A stretch of 64,000 nucleotides of DNA from Streptococcus oralis (GCF_001578705.1 NZ_KQ969037.1:361442-425441), one strand, 5' to 3'; shown: positions 11,149 through 22,073, counted from the first letter of the stretch. Notes: generated from the letters alone by a model not told the origin. Translations and numbers: made by a program.

Positions 11149-12280
11149 AATGCTAGCTTTGATCCTTGCAGGTGGGCAAGGAACACGTCTCGGGAAACTC
11201 ACTCAAAGCATTGCCAAACCAGCAGTGCAATTCGGTGGGCGCTACCGTATCATTGACTTTGCTCTTTCAAACTGTGCTAACTCTGGGATTCACAACGTCG
11301 GTGTTATTACGCAGTATCAACCTCTTGCCTTGAACAACCATATCGGAAATGGTTCGAGCTGGGGACTAGATGGTATTAACACAGGTGTTTCCATCCTTCA
11401 ACCCTACTCTGCAAGTGAAGGAAACCGTTGGTTTGAAGGGACTAGCCACGCTATCTACCAAAACATTGACTACATCGATAGTGTTAACCCAGAATATGTT
11501 CTCATCCTCTCTGGAGACCATATTTACAAGATGGACTATGATGACATGCTCCAATCTCACAAGGACAACAATGCCAGTTTGACAGTAGCTGTCTTGGATG
11601 TACCCCTCAAAGAAGCTAGCCGTTTTGGTATCATGAATACTGACGCAAACAATCGTATCGTCGAATTCGAAGAAAAACCTGCTCAACCTAAGTCTACTAA
11701 AGCTTCTATGGGGATTTATATCTTTGATTGGCAACGTCTCCGTAATATGCTAGTAGCCGCTGAAAAGAACAAGGTAGATATGTCAGACTTTGGTAAAAAC
11801 GTTATTCCAAATTACCTTGAGTCTGGAGAAAGCGTTTATGCTTATGAATTCAAAGGCTACTGGAAAGACGTTGGTACTATCGAGTCTCTATGGGAAGCAA
11901 ATATGGAATACATTGATCCAAATAACGCTTTGGATAGTCGTGATCGTCAGTGGAAAATCTACTCACGGAACTTGATTTCACCACCAAACTTTATTGGAAA
12001 ACACGCTCATGTAGAAGATTCTTTAGTTGTGGATGGCTGTCTCGTGGATGGAACTGTTAAGCATTCTATTCTCTCAACAGAAGCGCAAGTACGTGAGGGT
12101 GCTGAAGTAGTAGACTCTGTAATCATGAGTGGTGCCATTATCGGAAAAGGTGCAAAAATTAAACGTGCCATCATTGGTGAAGGTGCTGTTATTTCTGAAG
12201 GTGTCGAAATTGATGGAACAGACGAAGTACAAGTAGTAGGATATGATGAAGTAGTGGGGGTAGCAACAGATGAAGATTGA
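11138..12280 (+). CDS. glgC: glucose-1-phosphate adenylyltransferase, catalytic subunit GlgC
   Basis: A 380-residue ADP-glucose pyrophosphorylase that makes ADP-glucose from ATP and glucose-1-phosphate, the committed step of bacterial glycogen synthesis. The nucleotidyltransferase signature [15 protein letters not shown] is present at residues 7-21, followed by the [11 protein letters not shown] substrate region; the C-terminal third is a left-handed beta-helix (repeating I/V-x-G-A units such as [22 protein letters not shown]). An AAAAAGGAG ribosome-binding site precedes the ATG. In Firmicutes GlgC works with the non-catalytic paralogue GlgD, which here starts 11 bases before the glgC stop codon. 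Confidence 0.96.
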   Translation: MKNEMLALILAGGQGTRLGKLTQSIAKPAVQFGGRYRIIDFALSNCANSGIHNVGVITQYQPLALNNHIGNGSSWGLDGINTGVSILQPYSASEGNRWFEGTSHAIYQNIDYIDSVNPEYVLILSGDHIYKMDYDDMLQSHKDNNASLTVAVLDVPLKEASRFGIMNTDANNRIVEFEEKPAQPKSTKASMGIYIFDWQRLRNMLVAAEKNKVDMSDFGKNVIPNYLESGESVYAYEFKGYWKDVGTIESLWEANMEYIDPNNALDSRDRQWKIYSRNLISPPNFIGKHAHVEDSLVVDGCLVDGTVKHSILSTEAQVREGAEVVDSVIMSGAIIGKGAKIKRAIIGEGAVISEGVEIDGTDEVQVVGYDEVVGVATDED

Positions 12281-13409
12281 TAAATATTCAGCCATTTTAG
12301 GAAACACCGTTGGTTTTCACGATATGTCAACTTTGACAGATCATCGTCCAGTAGCCAGCTTGCCATTTGGAGCAAAATATCGTTTGATCGACTTCCCTCT
12401 CTCTAGCCTTGCAAATGCTGGTGTTCGTAGTGTCTTTGGAATTTTCCAACAAGACAATATCAGTTCAGTCTTTGACCACATTCGTTCAGGACGTGAGTGG
12501 GGCTTATCTACCCTTCTCAGTCACTACTATCTAGGTATTTATAATACGCGTGTTGAAAGTAGCACAGTTGGGAAAGAATATTACCAACAGCTTCTCACTT
12601 ATTTGAAACGTTCAGGATCAAATCAGACGGTTGCACTTAACTGTGATATCGTGGTGAATATTGACCTCAATCAAGTATTCCATTTACATACTACTGCCGG
12701 TCGTCCGATTACAGTTGTTTATAAGAAATTACCTAAAAAGGATATTTCAGATGTTAATGCCATCTTGGAAGTGGATGAAACAGACCATGTTCTTTCTCAT
12801 AAACTTTTTGATGCCAAATCAACAGATGAACTTTTCAACATGTCTACAGATATATTCGTCGTTGATACTCCGTGGTTGATTAAGCGTTTGGAAGAAGAAG
12901 TTCAAAAAGAATACCCAGAAAAATTACGCTATGTTTTACGTGAGTTGGCAGCTAAAGAAGGTGCTTTTGCTTATGAATACACTGGCTACCTAGCCAATGT
13001 TCACTCTGTTCAGTCCTATTATCAAGCCAATATTGATATGCTGGAGTCTCAAAAATTCTACTCTCTCTTCTCACCTAACCAAAAAATTTATACCAAGGTT
13101 AAGAATGAAGAACCAACTTACTACTCAAACACCTCTAAGGTAAGTACTTCGCAGTTCGCCTCTGGTAGTATCATAGAGGGTGAAGTAGTTCAGTCGGTCC
13201 TATCACGTAATATTCACGTGCATAAGGATAGTCTAGTTAAAGACAGCCTTCTCTTCCCACGTGTTGTGATTGGTCAAGGTGCCCAAGTTGAGTATGCAAT
13301 CTTGGACAAAGGGGTTGAAGTTGCTGACGGTGTCGTTATTCGCGGTACTGCAGAACACCCAGTTGTAGTCAAAAAAGGCGAAAAAGTTACAGAGGATATT
13401 CATTCATGA
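12270..13409 (+). CDS. glgD: glucose-1-phosphate adenylyltransferase regulatory subunit GlgD
   Basis: A 379-residue paralogue of GlgC. It keeps the fold and the [14 protein letters not shown] substrate-side motif, but the phosphate-binding GGxGTR loop of GlgC is replaced by [19 protein letters not shown], so it should not be catalytic alone. In Firmicutes, GlgD forms a hetero-oligomer with GlgC and raises its activity. The C-terminal beta-helix region is present ([20 protein letters not shown]). It overlaps glgC by 11 bases and ends in an ATGA overlap with glgA, so the three genes form one translationally coupled unit. Confidence 0.95.
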   Translation: MKIDKYSAILGNTVGFHDMSTLTDHRPVASLPFGAKYRLIDFPLSSLANAGVRSVFGIFQQDNISSVFDHIRSGREWGLSTLLSHYYLGIYNTRVESSTVGKEYYQQLLTYLKRSGSNQTVALNCDIVVNIDLNQVFHLHTTAGRPITVVYKKLPKKDISDVNAILEVDETDHVLSHKLFDAKSTDELFNMSTDIFVVDTPWLIKRLEEEVQKEYPEKLRYVLRELAAKEGAFAYEYTGYLANVHSVQSYYQANIDMLESQKFYSLFSPNQKIYTKVKNEEPTYYSNTSKVSTSQFASGSIIEGEVVQSVLSRNIHVHKDSLVKDSLLFPRVVIGQGAQVEYAILDKGVEVADGVVIRGTAEHPVVVKKGEKVTEDIHS

Positions 13410-14839
13410 AAATTTTATTCGTAGCAGCAGAGGGTGCGCCCTTTTCAAAAACAGGTGGTTTGGGAGACGTCATTGGCGCTCTTCCCAAATCACTGGTAAA
13501 GGCAGGGCACGAAGTTGCGGTTGTCTTACCTTACTATGACATGGTAGAAGCTAAGTTCGGCGACCAGATTGAGGATGTTCTTCACTTTGAAGTGAGTGTA
13601 GGCTGGCGTAGACAGTACTGTGGTATTAAGAAGACCGTTTTGAATGGTGTTACCTTCTACTTCGTAGACAATCAAACGTATTTCTTCCGAGGTCATGTTT
13701 ACGGAGATTTCGATGATGGTGAACGTTTTGCCTTCTTCCAACTGGCTGCTCTTGAAGCCATGGAGCGAATTGATTTCATTCCAGATATTCTCCATGCCCA
13801 TGATTATCACACCGCTATGATTCCTTTTCTCTTGAAGGAAAAATACAGATGGATTCAGGCTTACCAAGGAATCAAGACCGTTTTAACCATTCACAATTTG
13901 GAATTCCAAGGTCAATTTTCTGAAGGAATGTTGTGGGATTTGTTCGGTGTAGGATTTGAACGGTATGCTGATGGAACCCTTCGTTGGAATGATTGCCTTA
14001 ACTGGATGAAAGCAGGTATTCTCTACGCGGATCGTGTCACAACTGTTTCCCCTAGCTATGCGCACGAGATTATGACCAGTCAGTTCGGCTGCGGTTTGGA
14101 CCAGATTCTTCGGATGGAGTCAGGTAAGGTTTCAGGTATTGTCAATGGTATCGATGCAGATCTTTATAATCCTCAAACAGACCCGCTTTTAGACTATCAT
14201 TTTGATAAGGATGACTTGTCAGGAAAAGCACAAAACAAAGCAAAATTGCAAGAGAGAGTTGGTCTACCAGTCCGAGCAGATGTTCCGCTAGTTGGGATTG
14301 TCTCTCGTTTGACGCGCCAAAAAGGTTTTGATGTCGTTGTAGAAAGCTTGCATCGTTTCTTACAAGAGGATGTTCAAATAGTCCTTTTAGGAACAGGCGA
14401 TCCTGCTTTTGAGCATTCTTTCTCATGGTTTGCTCAAGTCTATCCTGACAAGCTATCAGCAAATATCACTTTCGATGTCAAGCTCGCTCAAGAAATCTAC
14501 GCAGCTTGTGATCTCTTCCTCATGCCAAGTCGTTTTGAACCATGTGGCTTATCTCAAATGATGGCTATGCGATATGGAACTCTACCATTGGTTCATGAAG
14601 TGGGTGGATTGCGTGATACTGTTCAAGCTTTCAATCCAATCGAAGGAACTGGTACAGGATTTAGCTTTGACAATTTAACACCATACTGGCTTAACTGGAG
14701 TTTCCAAACAGCCTTGGATGTTTATAAGAACCAGCCAGATGTTTGGAGAAATCTACAAAAACAAGCTATGGAATGCGATTTCTCATGGGATACAGCCTGC
14801 AAGTCTTATCTTGACTTGTACCATAGTTTAGTCAACTAA
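13406..14839 (+). CDS. glgA: glycogen synthase GlgA
   Basis: A 477-residue GT5 glycogen synthase that elongates alpha-1,4-glucan from ADP-glucose. The N-terminal ADP-glucose-binding loop is [15 protein letters not shown] (K15 in the KTGGL motif). The GT-B C-terminal domain carries [12 protein letters not shown] and the E-containing donor-site motif [21 protein letters not shown]. The length is typical. The start codon overlaps the glgD stop (ATGA). It is the last gene of the operon and is followed by a strong terminator. No glgP follows it, so phosphorolytic breakdown of the polymer must be encoded elsewhere. Confidence 0.96.
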   Translation: MKILFVAAEGAPFSKTGGLGDVIGALPKSLVKAGHEVAVVLPYYDMVEAKFGDQIEDVLHFEVSVGWRRQYCGIKKTVLNGVTFYFVDNQTYFFRGHVYGDFDDGERFAFFQLAALEAMERIDFIPDILHAHDYHTAMIPFLLKEKYRWIQAYQGIKTVLTIHNLEFQGQFSEGMLWDLFGVGFERYADGTLRWNDCLNWMKAGILYADRVTTVSPSYAHEIMTSQFGCGLDQILRMESGKVSGIVNGIDADLYNPQTDPLLDYHFDKDDLSGKAQNKAKLQERVGLPVRADVPLVGIVSRLTRQKGFDVVVESLHRFLQEDVQIVLLGTGDPAFEHSFSWFAQVYPDKLSANITFDVKLAQEIYAACDLFLMPSRFEPCGLSQMMAMRYGTLPLVHEVGGLRDTVQAFNPIEGTGTGFSFDNLTPYWLNWSFQTALDVYKNQPDVWRNLQKQAMECDFSWDTACKSYLDLYHSLVN

Positions 14840-14844
14840 TAGAT

Positions 14845-14875
14845 AAAATCGTATGATTCTTTCATACGATTTTTG
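14845..14875 (+). terminator. Rho-independent terminator of the glg operon
   Basis: AAAATCGTATGA and TTCATACGATTTTT form a long stem with a 4-base loop followed by T residues, just after glgA. Confidence 0.88.
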
Positions 14876-14900
14876 GGCTGTTTAGAAAAGAGGAGAAGTG

Positions 14901-15545
14901 ATGACTAAAGTAATGGGGCTCTGTGTCATGGATGTTGATGGTACCTTAATAGCAGAGGAAGTGATTGACCTTTTGGGAAGAGAAGCAGGTTGCGAAGCGG
15001 AAATTTCAAAGATTACCAATCAAGCAATGCAAGGAGAACTGGACTTTGAAGGGAGTTTACGAGCGAGGGTAGCTTTGTTAAAAGGTCTTCCGATTTCGGT
15101 CTTTGATACTGTCTTCAAATCCATTCATCTTTCCCAAAATGCTCAAGAATTTATCTCCATACTTCAGAAGAATGGTATTCTAGTCGGTCTAGTGTCTGGT
15201 GGATTTACACCAATAGTTGAGAGATTAGCAAAATCCCTCGGTATCTCCTATTTCTCTGCCAACCAGTTGGAAGTCAAAGACGTTTTTTTAACAGGTAAAT
15301 TAGTTGGTGAAATTGTGACAGCCCAAGTAAAACAAGCTACTCTTGAGAAATGGAGAAAAGAATTAAAACTACCCAAAGAAAGAACGATTGCCATCGGTGA
15401 TGGTGCCAATGACCTTTTGATGTTAGAGTCAGCAGGTCACGGTATAGCCTTTTGTGCCAAAGAAGTCGTAAAAGCAGAGATAGCTTGTCATGTAGATCAA
15501 AGGGATTTCTTAGAAGTTCTTCCTTTGATTGATTTCTTAGAATGA
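14901..15545 (+). CDS. SerB-like HAD phosphatase
   Basis: A 214-residue haloacid-dehalogenase superfamily phosphatase resembling phosphoserine phosphatase. Motif I is MDVDGTL (D11 nucleophile, D13), motif II lies in VGLVSGGF, and motifs III/IV are in KLPKERTIAIGDGANDLLMLESAGHGIAF. GEAGCEAEISKIT-like helical cap sequence and the LDFEGSLRARVALLKGL segment match SerB caps. ATG 14901 is preferred over GTG 14898 because AGGAG then has a 5-base rather than a 2-base gap. Its gene is 10 bases upstream of glycerate kinase, hinting at a shared role in three-carbon/serine metabolism, but no other serine biosynthesis gene is present, so the substrate is not certain. Confidence 0.85.
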   Translation: MTKVMGLCVMDVDGTLIAEEVIDLLGREAGCEAEISKITNQAMQGELDFEGSLRARVALLKGLPISVFDTVFKSIHLSQNAQEFISILQKNGILVGLVSGGFTPIVERLAKSLGISYFSANQLEVKDVFLTGKLVGEIVTAQVKQATLEKWRKELKLPKERTIAIGDGANDLLMLESAGHGIAFCAKEVVKAEIACHVDQRDFLEVLPLIDFLE

Positions 15546-15554
15546 GAGGGAAAT

Positions 15555-16670
15555 ATGAAAATTGTTATTGCACCTGATTCTTTTAAAGAAAGTTTGGCTG
15601 CAGAACAGGTCGCCAAAGCTATAAAAAGAGGTTTCGAGAAAGCAATTCCTAGTGTAGTTTGTTCTCTATGCCCAGTTGGGGATGGAGGCGAAGGAACTGT
15701 AGATGCCATTCGACATTCCCTTGACCTCGAAGAACAATGGCAAGAAGTGACGGGACCTTTTGGTCATAAAGAAGCAATGCGATACTTTCAGAAAGATCAA
15801 AGGGTACTCTTTGAAGTTGCTGACTTGGTTGGGTTAGGAAAGATCCCTCATGAGAAACGAAATCCTCTCCACATCCAAACTCGCGGTATCGGAGAGTTGA
15901 TTCGCCATCTCATTGATCAAGGGATGAAAGAAATCTATATCGGTGTAGGTGGTACGGCTAGTAATGACGGTGGGATAGGCATTGCTGCTGGCTTAGGTTA
16001 TCGTTTTCATGATAAGAATGGAAAGGAATTGCCAGCTTGCGGTCAGACTTTGCTTGAGTTCGAGTCGGTTTCAGACAGCGAGTTGTATAGGATTCCCGAA
16101 GATGTGAAGATTCGCATTTTAGCAGATGTCGTGAGCCCTTTATGTGGTCATCAAGGGGCAACCTATACATTTGGAAAACAAAAGGGCTTGGATCCTGCTT
16201 TGTTTGAGACAGTAGATTTGGCTATGTGGCGGTTCTATGAAAAATTCTCATCTTCCACCCTATCTCTGAAAGGAGCAGGAGCTGGAGGTGGGATTGCTGC
16301 TGGACTCTGCGCCTTTGCTCAGGCTAGTATCGTATCTGGGATTGACACCTGTTTGGATTTGATTGACTTTGATAAGAAAGTTGCAGGTGCTGACTTGGTT
16401 ATTGTCGGAGAGGGCAGACTGGACTGTCAAAGCTTTGCTGGAAAAGCTCCTATCGGTGTAGCAAAAAGAACCCCTAACGGAGTTCCTGTTATCGCTATTT
16501 GCGGTAGTCTTGCTGACGATTTGCCTCCCCTACCATTCGAAAATATACAGGCAGCCTTTTCTATTTTAGAGAAAAGTGAACCACTAGAAGATAGTCTGAA
16601 AAAAGCAAGCCTCTATTTGGAGCACACAGCAGCCAATATTGGTCGTTTATTAAAGTTGAGGAAAGACTAG
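15555..16670 (+). CDS. glxK: glycerate kinase, GK1/GarK family
   Basis: A 371-residue glycerate kinase that phosphorylates glycerate to 2- or 3-phosphoglycerate, feeding lower glycolysis. Typical blocks are [19 protein letters not shown] at the N terminus, [14 protein letters not shown], the glycine-rich [35 protein letters not shown] and a C-terminal [26 protein letters not shown] precedes the ATG. Its TAG stop shares the CTAG tetranucleotide at 16667-16670 with the stop of the convergent yueI gene, so the two coding regions overlap tail to tail by 4 bases with no terminator between them. Confidence 0.93.
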   Translation: MKIVIAPDSFKESLAAEQVAKAIKRGFEKAIPSVVCSLCPVGDGGEGTVDAIRHSLDLEEQWQEVTGPFGHKEAMRYFQKDQRVLFEVADLVGLGKIPHEKRNPLHIQTRGIGELIRHLIDQGMKEIYIGVGGTASNDGGIGIAAGLGYRFHDKNGKELPACGQTLLEFESVSDSELYRIPEDVKIRILADVVSPLCGHQGATYTFGKQKGLDPALFETVDLAMWRFYEKFSSSTLSLKGAGAGGGIAAGLCAFAQASIVSGIDTCLDLIDFDKKVAGADLVIVGEGRLDCQSFAGKAPIGVAKRTPNGVPVIAICGSLADDLPPLPFENIQAAFSILEKSEPLEDSLKKASLYLEHTAANIGRLLKLRKD

Positions 16671-17113
16671 CCAAACCATTTTTTCCAGATAGATTTTTTA
16701 GGAGCCTCTGCCTTTTTCTCCTCCCAGAGGCTTGAGAAAGCAAGTCTAAGGTCCTTTTCTTCTACTTGAACAGGTTTATTCGTGTGAATGACAAGACCAA
16801 AAGGAGAGGTGATATGATCGTCTGAAACAATAGTCGCCTGACAGTTGCTTTCCTTTGCTTGTTTTAAGTAAAAGACCTGTTTGTCAAACTCGATATTTGG
16901 TGAGATTTTCAAGAAAAGTTCCTCTACCTTTTCTTGAAAACCCTCTAAAATAGAGAAAAATCCATGTTCTAATTCAGGACTATTGGCAGTACTGATATCC
17001 GCGTAGCCAAGAACTCTTTCCTCGAAAGTGCCGAGATAGCGGCGTTGTTCGCCTGGGTTTAATTTCGGCCCACCATGAGCTTTTTCTAGTAGTTGTTTTG
17101 ATAAATCTGTCAT
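16667..17113 (-). CDS. YueI family protein (DUF1694)
   Basis: A 148-residue soluble protein with the YueI pattern: [25 protein letters not shown] near the N terminus, corresponding to the 'G.P.L.PdEqr.YLGTFrERV' block of the B. subtilis protein, then a conserved alpha/beta core ([18 protein letters not shown]) and a lysine-rich C terminus ([10 protein letters not shown]). Biochemical function is unknown. It is one of few - strand genes left of the dif site. There is no ribosome-binding site before the ATG, and an extended -10 lies only a few bases upstream, so the transcript looks leaderless. Confidence 0.8.
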   Translation of the reverse strand: MTDLSKQLLEKAHGGPKLNPGEQRRYLGTFEERVLGYADISTANSPELEHGFFSILEGFQEKVEELFLKISPNIEFDKQVFYLKQAKESNCQATIVSDDHITSPFGLVIHTNKPVQVEEKDLRLAFSSLWEEKKAEAPKKSIWKKWFG

Positions 17114-17119
17114 AAAAAC

Positions 17120-17128
17120 AGTATATCA
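17120..17128 (-). promoter_or_regulatory. extended -10 of the yueI gene, leaderless arrangement
   Basis: On the - strand TGATATACT is an extended -10 (TG-A-TATACT) ending 6 bases before the ATG (17113-17111), so the expected start of transcription is the A of the start codon. The bases between are GTTTTT, nearly the same as GGTTTT in the ligA case. Confidence 0.5.
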
Positions 17129-17200
17129 CAAAAATCGCAAGAAAACAGACAAAAGAAAGCGATTACTTTATAAAGTTAAGGAAAATTTGCACAAAGATAA

Positions 17201-17238
17201 CGTTTTTTCTTGAAAAACGCTTATTTTTAAGGTATCAT
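17201..17238 (+). promoter_or_regulatory. eno: eno promoter with inverted repeat over the -35
   Basis: TTGAAA (17210-17215) and TATCAT (17233-17238) are 17 bases apart. The inverted repeat CGTTTTT/AAAAACG (17201-17219) spans the -35, a possible operator. The right arm continues as ACGCTTA, which resembles half of a cre site but does not fit the full consensus. Confidence 0.6.
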
Positions 17239-17272
17239 AGAGGTGTAAAAAATTTAACTCAAAGGAGAGTAA

Positions 17273-18578
<1,306 letters not shown>

Positions 18579-18580
<2 letters not shown>

Positions 18581-18648
18581 AATAGTTCAGTGAACTATTT
18601 TATCCCGAACCTTGAAATTCAAAAGTTCGGCCGTTGATTTAACAACGT
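18579..18648 (+). other. three consecutive hairpins in the eno 3' untranslated region
   Basis: Between the eno stop and the terminator are AATAGTTCA/TGAACTATT (18581-18600, almost no loop), CCGAAC/GTTCGG (18605-18630) and CGTTG/CAACG with a 6-base loop (18632-18647). Together with the terminator they make a compact four-hairpin 3' region; function unknown. Confidence 0.55.
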
Positions 18649-18649
18649 T

Positions 18650-18684
18650 AAAAGCCCCTCGGATTTTATCCGAAGGGCTTTTTG
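18650..18684 (+). terminator. Rho-independent terminator of eno
   Basis: AAAGCCCCTCGGA and TCCGAAGGGCTTTTT pair around a short TTTA loop, ending in a T run. Confidence 0.88.
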
Positions 18685-18715
18685 TATATAAAGGCAAAAA
18701 ATAGAAAATAGTTTA

Positions 18716-18724
18716 TGGTATAAT
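18716..18724 (+). promoter_or_regulatory. extended -10 promoter before the YkgJ-type gene
   Basis: TGGTATAAT is a perfect TATAAT with the TG-N extension, 30 bases before the start codon. No clear -35 is present. Confidence 0.5.
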
Positions 18725-18754
18725 AGACAAAAACACTTGTATTAGAAAGCAATT

Positions 18755-19249
18755 ATGTCTAAAGAAATTGATATTGAGTATTACCATCAACTAGCCTTGC
18801 AAAAACAGAAGGAGCACCGCAAAGTTTTAGCAAATCTAAAGAAAAAACCTCCTAAAAACTTAGATAAGATTGCACAGCAGATCCACCAAGAAGTCTTTGC
18901 TGAGATTGATTGTACTGCCTGTGCTAACTGTTGCAAGACATTGGGGCTCGACTTCAAAGAAGCGGATATTACTCGTATTGCCAAGTATTTTAAGATGAAA
19001 TTACCAGCTTTTGAAGCAGAATTTCTGCAGGTGGATGAAGATGGGGATAAGGTTTTTAAATCCATGCCTTGCCCGTTTTTAGGAGGAGACAATCTCTGCT
19101 CAATCTACGACGTTCGACCAAAGGCCTGCCGTGAATTTCCCCACACAGATCGTAAGAAGATCCATCAAATCAACCATTTGACGATTAAGAATACCTTGAC
19201 CTGCCCGGCAGCTTATCTCTTTGTTGAAAAATTAAAGGATAAGTTATAG
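18755..19249 (+). CDS. YkgJ-type cysteine-cluster protein
   Basis: A 164-residue soluble protein with the zinc/iron-chelating cluster of the YkgJ family (CxxCxxCC ... C ... C ... C): CTACANCC near residue 50-57, MPCPFLGGDNLCSIYDVRPKACREFP in the middle and a further cysteine (LTCPAAY) near the C terminus. The N-terminal 45 residues are charged and helical. These proteins are thought to bind Fe-S clusters or zinc; their reaction is not established. It stands alone behind its own promoter; AGAAAG serves as a modest ribosome-binding site. Confidence 0.85.
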   Translation: MSKEIDIEYYHQLALQKQKEHRKVLANLKKKPPKNLDKIAQQIHQEVFAEIDCTACANCCKTLGLDFKEADITRIAKYFKMKLPAFEAEFLQVDEDGDKVFKSMPCPFLGGDNLCSIYDVRPKACREFPHTDRKKIHQINHLTIKNTLTCPAAYLFVEKLKDKL

Positions 19250-19324
19250 ATTTTACACTTTTAAATCTTGTACAAAGATTCTAGGGTGGAAGTATCTTGT
19301 ATTTGCTAGAATATAGATAGAATT

Positions 19325-19418
19325 GAACACGGCCTAAAAACTATGCGAAAAAGAAAAAATTACCTAGAACCAGCGTTAATTTTCCTATTTTCACTTTGCT
19401 TTTAACGACCTTTGTATC
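19325..19418. repeat. dispersed imperfect-palindrome element, copy A
   Basis: About 94 bases that read as a long imperfect hairpin: GCGAAAAAGAAAAAATT pairs with AATTTTCCTATTTTC across a small central loop, with outer GGCC.../...GACC ends. The same order of blocks recurs at 36026-36113 and 36130-36233. It lies upstream of the AraC-like gene. Confidence 0.7.
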
Positions 19419-19442
19419 TTGTGGAGGTAAGAAAAGAAGAAT

Positions 19443-20279
19443 ATGATGCATCAATTCAATCAAACCATGGATTATTTGGAACAGCAGCTGACTGGAGAAG
19501 TGGATATGAAAAGATTTCAGCAGTTATCGGGCTATTCTTACCCTCTTTTTAGCAGGCTCTTTTCTATCCTGGCAGATATGACCTTAGCAGAATACTTGCG
19601 CAATCGCAGGCTGTCAGAAGCTGTGACAGACTTGCGGGAAAGCTCTGAGAAAGTTATTGATATAGCACTCAAATACGGCTATGAGTCTGCGGATGCCTTT
19701 AGCGCAGCTTTCAAGAAATTCCATGGTGAAACCCCCTCAGAAGTTAGAAATGGAAAAGCTTATCGGGTCTTTCCTAGACTTCAATTATCCTTAAAGATTA
19801 CAGGAGGAAAGAATATGGATATCAAGATTCAAAAGAAATCTGCTTTTACTGTAGCAGGCGTCCTATTGGAAGCTATTGACAATAGCAAATGCCCGTCTGC
19901 TTGGGAGCATCTCTATGCCCATCACAGCTTTGAAAGCCTAGAAAGTTTAGGCAGTGGCCAATCCTTTGGCATCTGCTCGGATATCAAAGAAGGCGAAATC
20001 ATCAACTATATGGCTGCTTATGATGTGACGGATAAAACTAAAGCAGAAGAACTAGGTCTGTCCATCAAAGATATCCCAGCCGCTGAATATGCTATCGTAC
20101 CAGTCAAGGGTGCTATACCAACCAGCATCCACCATGCTTGGAAGTATGTTTTGAAAGCCTTTTTCCCAGAAACTGGCTATCGCCACTCAGGAGCGCCAGA
20201 CTTTGAAGTTTACACCAAGGGAGACATGTCCTTACCGAACTACCAAATGGAACTCTGGATACCAGTGATCAAGGACTAG
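19443..20279 (+). CDS. AraC-type regulator with GyrI-like effector-binding domain
   Basis: A 278-residue protein with an N-terminal AraC/XylS double helix-turn-helix (about 5-105: LAEYLRNRRLSEAVTDLRES, then VIDIALKYGYESADAFSAAFKKFHGETPSEVR) joined to a C-terminal GyrI-like/SRPBCC-type ligand-binding domain (about 120-278: KIQKKSAFTVAGVLLEA ... DIPAAEYAIVPVKG ... FEVYTKGD ... YQMELWIPVIKD). This architecture senses small lipophilic or cationic molecules and controls resistance or exporter genes; the target here is unknown. The ATG at 19443 has GAAAAGAAGA upstream. Repeat element copy A sits in the 193-base gap before it. A terminator follows. Confidence 0.85.
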   Translation: MMHQFNQTMDYLEQQLTGEVDMKRFQQLSGYSYPLFSRLFSILADMTLAEYLRNRRLSEAVTDLRESSEKVIDIALKYGYESADAFSAAFKKFHGETPSEVRNGKAYRVFPRLQLSLKITGGKNMDIKIQKKSAFTVAGVLLEAIDNSKCPSAWEHLYAHHSFESLESLGSGQSFGICSDIKEGEIINYMAAYDVTDKTKAEELGLSIKDIPAAEYAIVPVKGAIPTSIHHAWKYVLKAFFPETGYRHSGAPDFEVYTKGDMSLPNYQMELWIPVIKD

Positions 20280-20314
20280 ATTATTTTCTGATTTTTTATA
20301 AAGATGCAAACCTG

Positions 20315-20348
20315 ACTCTGTAGAAAGAACCTCTACAGAGTTTTTTTA
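20315..20348 (+). terminator. Rho-independent terminator after the AraC-like gene
   Basis: ACTCTGTAGA and TCTACAGAGT are perfectly complementary with a 7-base loop and a T7 tail. Confidence 0.88.
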
Positions 20349-20463
20349 TTGTGAAAATTCATGTCTGTAAATCAAACATGCTATATTTTTTGTGTGGATT
20401 TTATGGGGTATGAGTAACGTTATCTCGGTATAATAGTCTCATAGAAGATAAGGAGGCATGAAT

Positions 20464-21372
20464 ATGCAGATGTATTTTGGAGATGTGTCGCTTTGCTATA
20501 GTTATTCATTGGCAATGGCACTGGATGGCTATGACTTTAAAGCAGACTTTCTAGAGGCAATCATGGTGATGGGAAATGGCGCTAGTATCGTAAAGGAAGA
20601 TGAACGACACCCTCTAGTATTTTTTGATAATGGAATGCCAGATCTTTCCATCTCCCATTCTTTAAAAATACTTGGATTTGACTTTGAAGAATTCTATCTA
20701 AAAGATGGAACGGAAGTGGATTTGGAAGAGATTAAAGGTAAGTTGGAATCGTTTCTGTCCAATGGACCTGTCGTACTGGGTCCTCTTGATATGGGCCATT
20801 TGACTTACAATCCCAATCACAAAATCCTCTATGGTGTAGATCACTTTATAACTGTGTATGCTGTTGATGGTCAGTATCTCTATTTGCATGATCCTGCTGG
20901 TTTTGCCTGTATGAAGGTTGCTTTTAATGACATTTTAGAAGCTTGGAAGGCGGAAGCTATTGACTATAAGCGTGGAGCATACTCCATGTGGGGAAATTTT
21001 AAGAAGATCAAGAGCTCTAGTCAAACTCAAATCTATCAAGAAACGGCGAGGATTATGAGGACTAGATATCTGGATGGGCAAAGTAATGTCTTGACATTCT
21101 ATGCAAAAGCAGTTGCTGAAAACGGCTTAAATACGGAGCAAAAACAACTGCATCAGTATTTTAGCTTTAAACTTGCGGCTGTTCGAAATATCTATCTCAG
21201 TAAATTCTTAAAAGCGCATGATCCCGAAGGGGCAAGATTAAAAGAGAAATTGGCTTCTTTATTTGGCCAAGCCCACCTTTCGTGTTTAAAAGAAGATTAC
21301 CAAGAACTATCCCGCTTGCTCTATCAGATAGCAGAAGTAGATGGTCGCTTTAAAGATTTATATGTAAAGTAG
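20464..21372 (+). CDS. BtrH/C39-like papain-fold protein
   Basis: A 302-residue protein whose N-terminal half looks like a BtrH_N or C39-like cysteine-peptidase fold: a Cys in a helical start (SLCYSYSLAMAL), a His-containing strand (ILYGVDHFITVYAVDG) and a following Asp in LHDPAGF. Whether it is a peptidase, an acyltransferase (as BtrH) or a non-catalytic homologue cannot be told. The C-terminal half is helical. The start is placed at ATG 20464 because AGGAGG (20451-20456) is 7 bases upstream; the ATG at 20458 would leave only 1 base. TATAAT at 20429-20434 is the likely -10. No partner biosynthesis genes are adjacent. Confidence 0.6.
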   Translation: MQMYFGDVSLCYSYSLAMALDGYDFKADFLEAIMVMGNGASIVKEDERHPLVFFDNGMPDLSISHSLKILGFDFEEFYLKDGTEVDLEEIKGKLESFLSNGPVVLGPLDMGHLTYNPNHKILYGVDHFITVYAVDGQYLYLHDPAGFACMKVAFNDILEAWKAEAIDYKRGAYSMWGNFKKIKSSSQTQIYQETARIMRTRYLDGQSNVLTFYAKAVAENGLNTEQKQLHQYFSFKLAAVRNIYLSKFLKAHDPEGARLKEKLASLFGQAHLSCLKEDYQELSRLLYQIAEVDGRFKDLYVK

Positions 21373-21400
21373 TGACTATAAGCATAAAAGAATAGTTAGT

Positions 21401-21436
21401 AAAAGCAGTTTTTCGTAAAATGAAGAACTGCTTTTT
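21401..21436 (+). terminator. Rho-independent terminator
   Basis: AAAAGCAGTTTTTC and GAAGAACTGCTTTTT pair around a 7-base loop with a T-rich end. Confidence 0.85.
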
Positions 21437-21444
21437 GATTATGG

Positions 21445-21450
21445 TATAAT
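21445..21450 (+). promoter_or_regulatory. -10 element of the ClbS/DfsB-like gene
   Basis: TATAAT preceded by TGG (extended -10), 48 bases before the start codon, immediately after the preceding terminator. Confidence 0.5.
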
Positions 21451-21498
21451 GAAGTAAGAAAATAGCTTATTCTACTTAAAAATGAAGGGAGAACTCCT

Positions 21499-22041
21499 AT
21501 GCCTAGACCAAGAACAAAAGAGGAATTAGTGCTAGCCTCTAAGGAAAACTATGAAAAGCTCAATCACTTTATATCTAAATTAAGTGAAGAGGAACTACAG
21601 ACTCCTTTTGATTTTTCAAAAGACCAAAAGAAAAAAGAAGCTCACTGGAAAAGAGATAAAAATCTGCGGGATGCTCTGATCCATCTCTATGAATGGCATC
21701 AGTTACTTTTGACCTGGGTACATTCCAATCAAAAGGGTCATGAAAGACCTTTTCTCCCTGAACCTTATAATTGGAAAACTTATGGGGAAATGAATGTCGC
21801 TTTTTGGAAGAAGCACCAGAGAACGTCCTTAGAAGAAGCGACTAGGCTACTAGAGCAATCGCATAAAGAGGTTTTAGAGTTGATGGAAGGCTTCAGCAAT
21901 GACCAACTCTTTACCAAAGGTGTCTATAAGTGGACGGGTGGGACAAGTCTTGGCTCCTACTTTGTGAGTGCCACTTCCAGTCACTATGACTGGGCTCTGA
22001 AAAAACTCAAAGCTCATCAGAAAAATTGTAAGAATAGCTAG
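21499..22041 (+). CDS. ClbS/DfsB family four-helix-bundle protein
   Basis: A 180-residue protein matching the ClbS/DfsB (DUF1706) family: an N-terminal PRPRTKEELVLASKENYEKL segment, the central RDALIHLYEWHQLLLTWV with conserved histidines, a proline-rich PFLPEPYNWKTYGEMN loop and a C-terminal TSLGSYFVSATSSHYDWALKKLK helix. ClbS protects colibactin producers by hydrolysing the warhead and DfsB is linked to Fe-S-type biology; no such pathway is nearby, so its role here is unknown, possibly a DinB-like metal or thiol-dependent detoxifier. GGGAGAACTCCT gives a strong ribosome-binding site. Confidence 0.8.
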   Translation: MPRPRTKEELVLASKENYEKLNHFISKLSEEELQTPFDFSKDQKKKEAHWKRDKNLRDALIHLYEWHQLLLTWVHSNQKGHERPFLPEPYNWKTYGEMNVAFWKKHQRTSLEEATRLLEQSHKEVLELMEGFSNDQLFTKGVYKWTGGTSLGSYFVSATSSHYDWALKKLKAHQKNCKNS

Positions 22042-22073
22042 TTGAAGTACTATTGAAATTCACCAAAGGTTCT

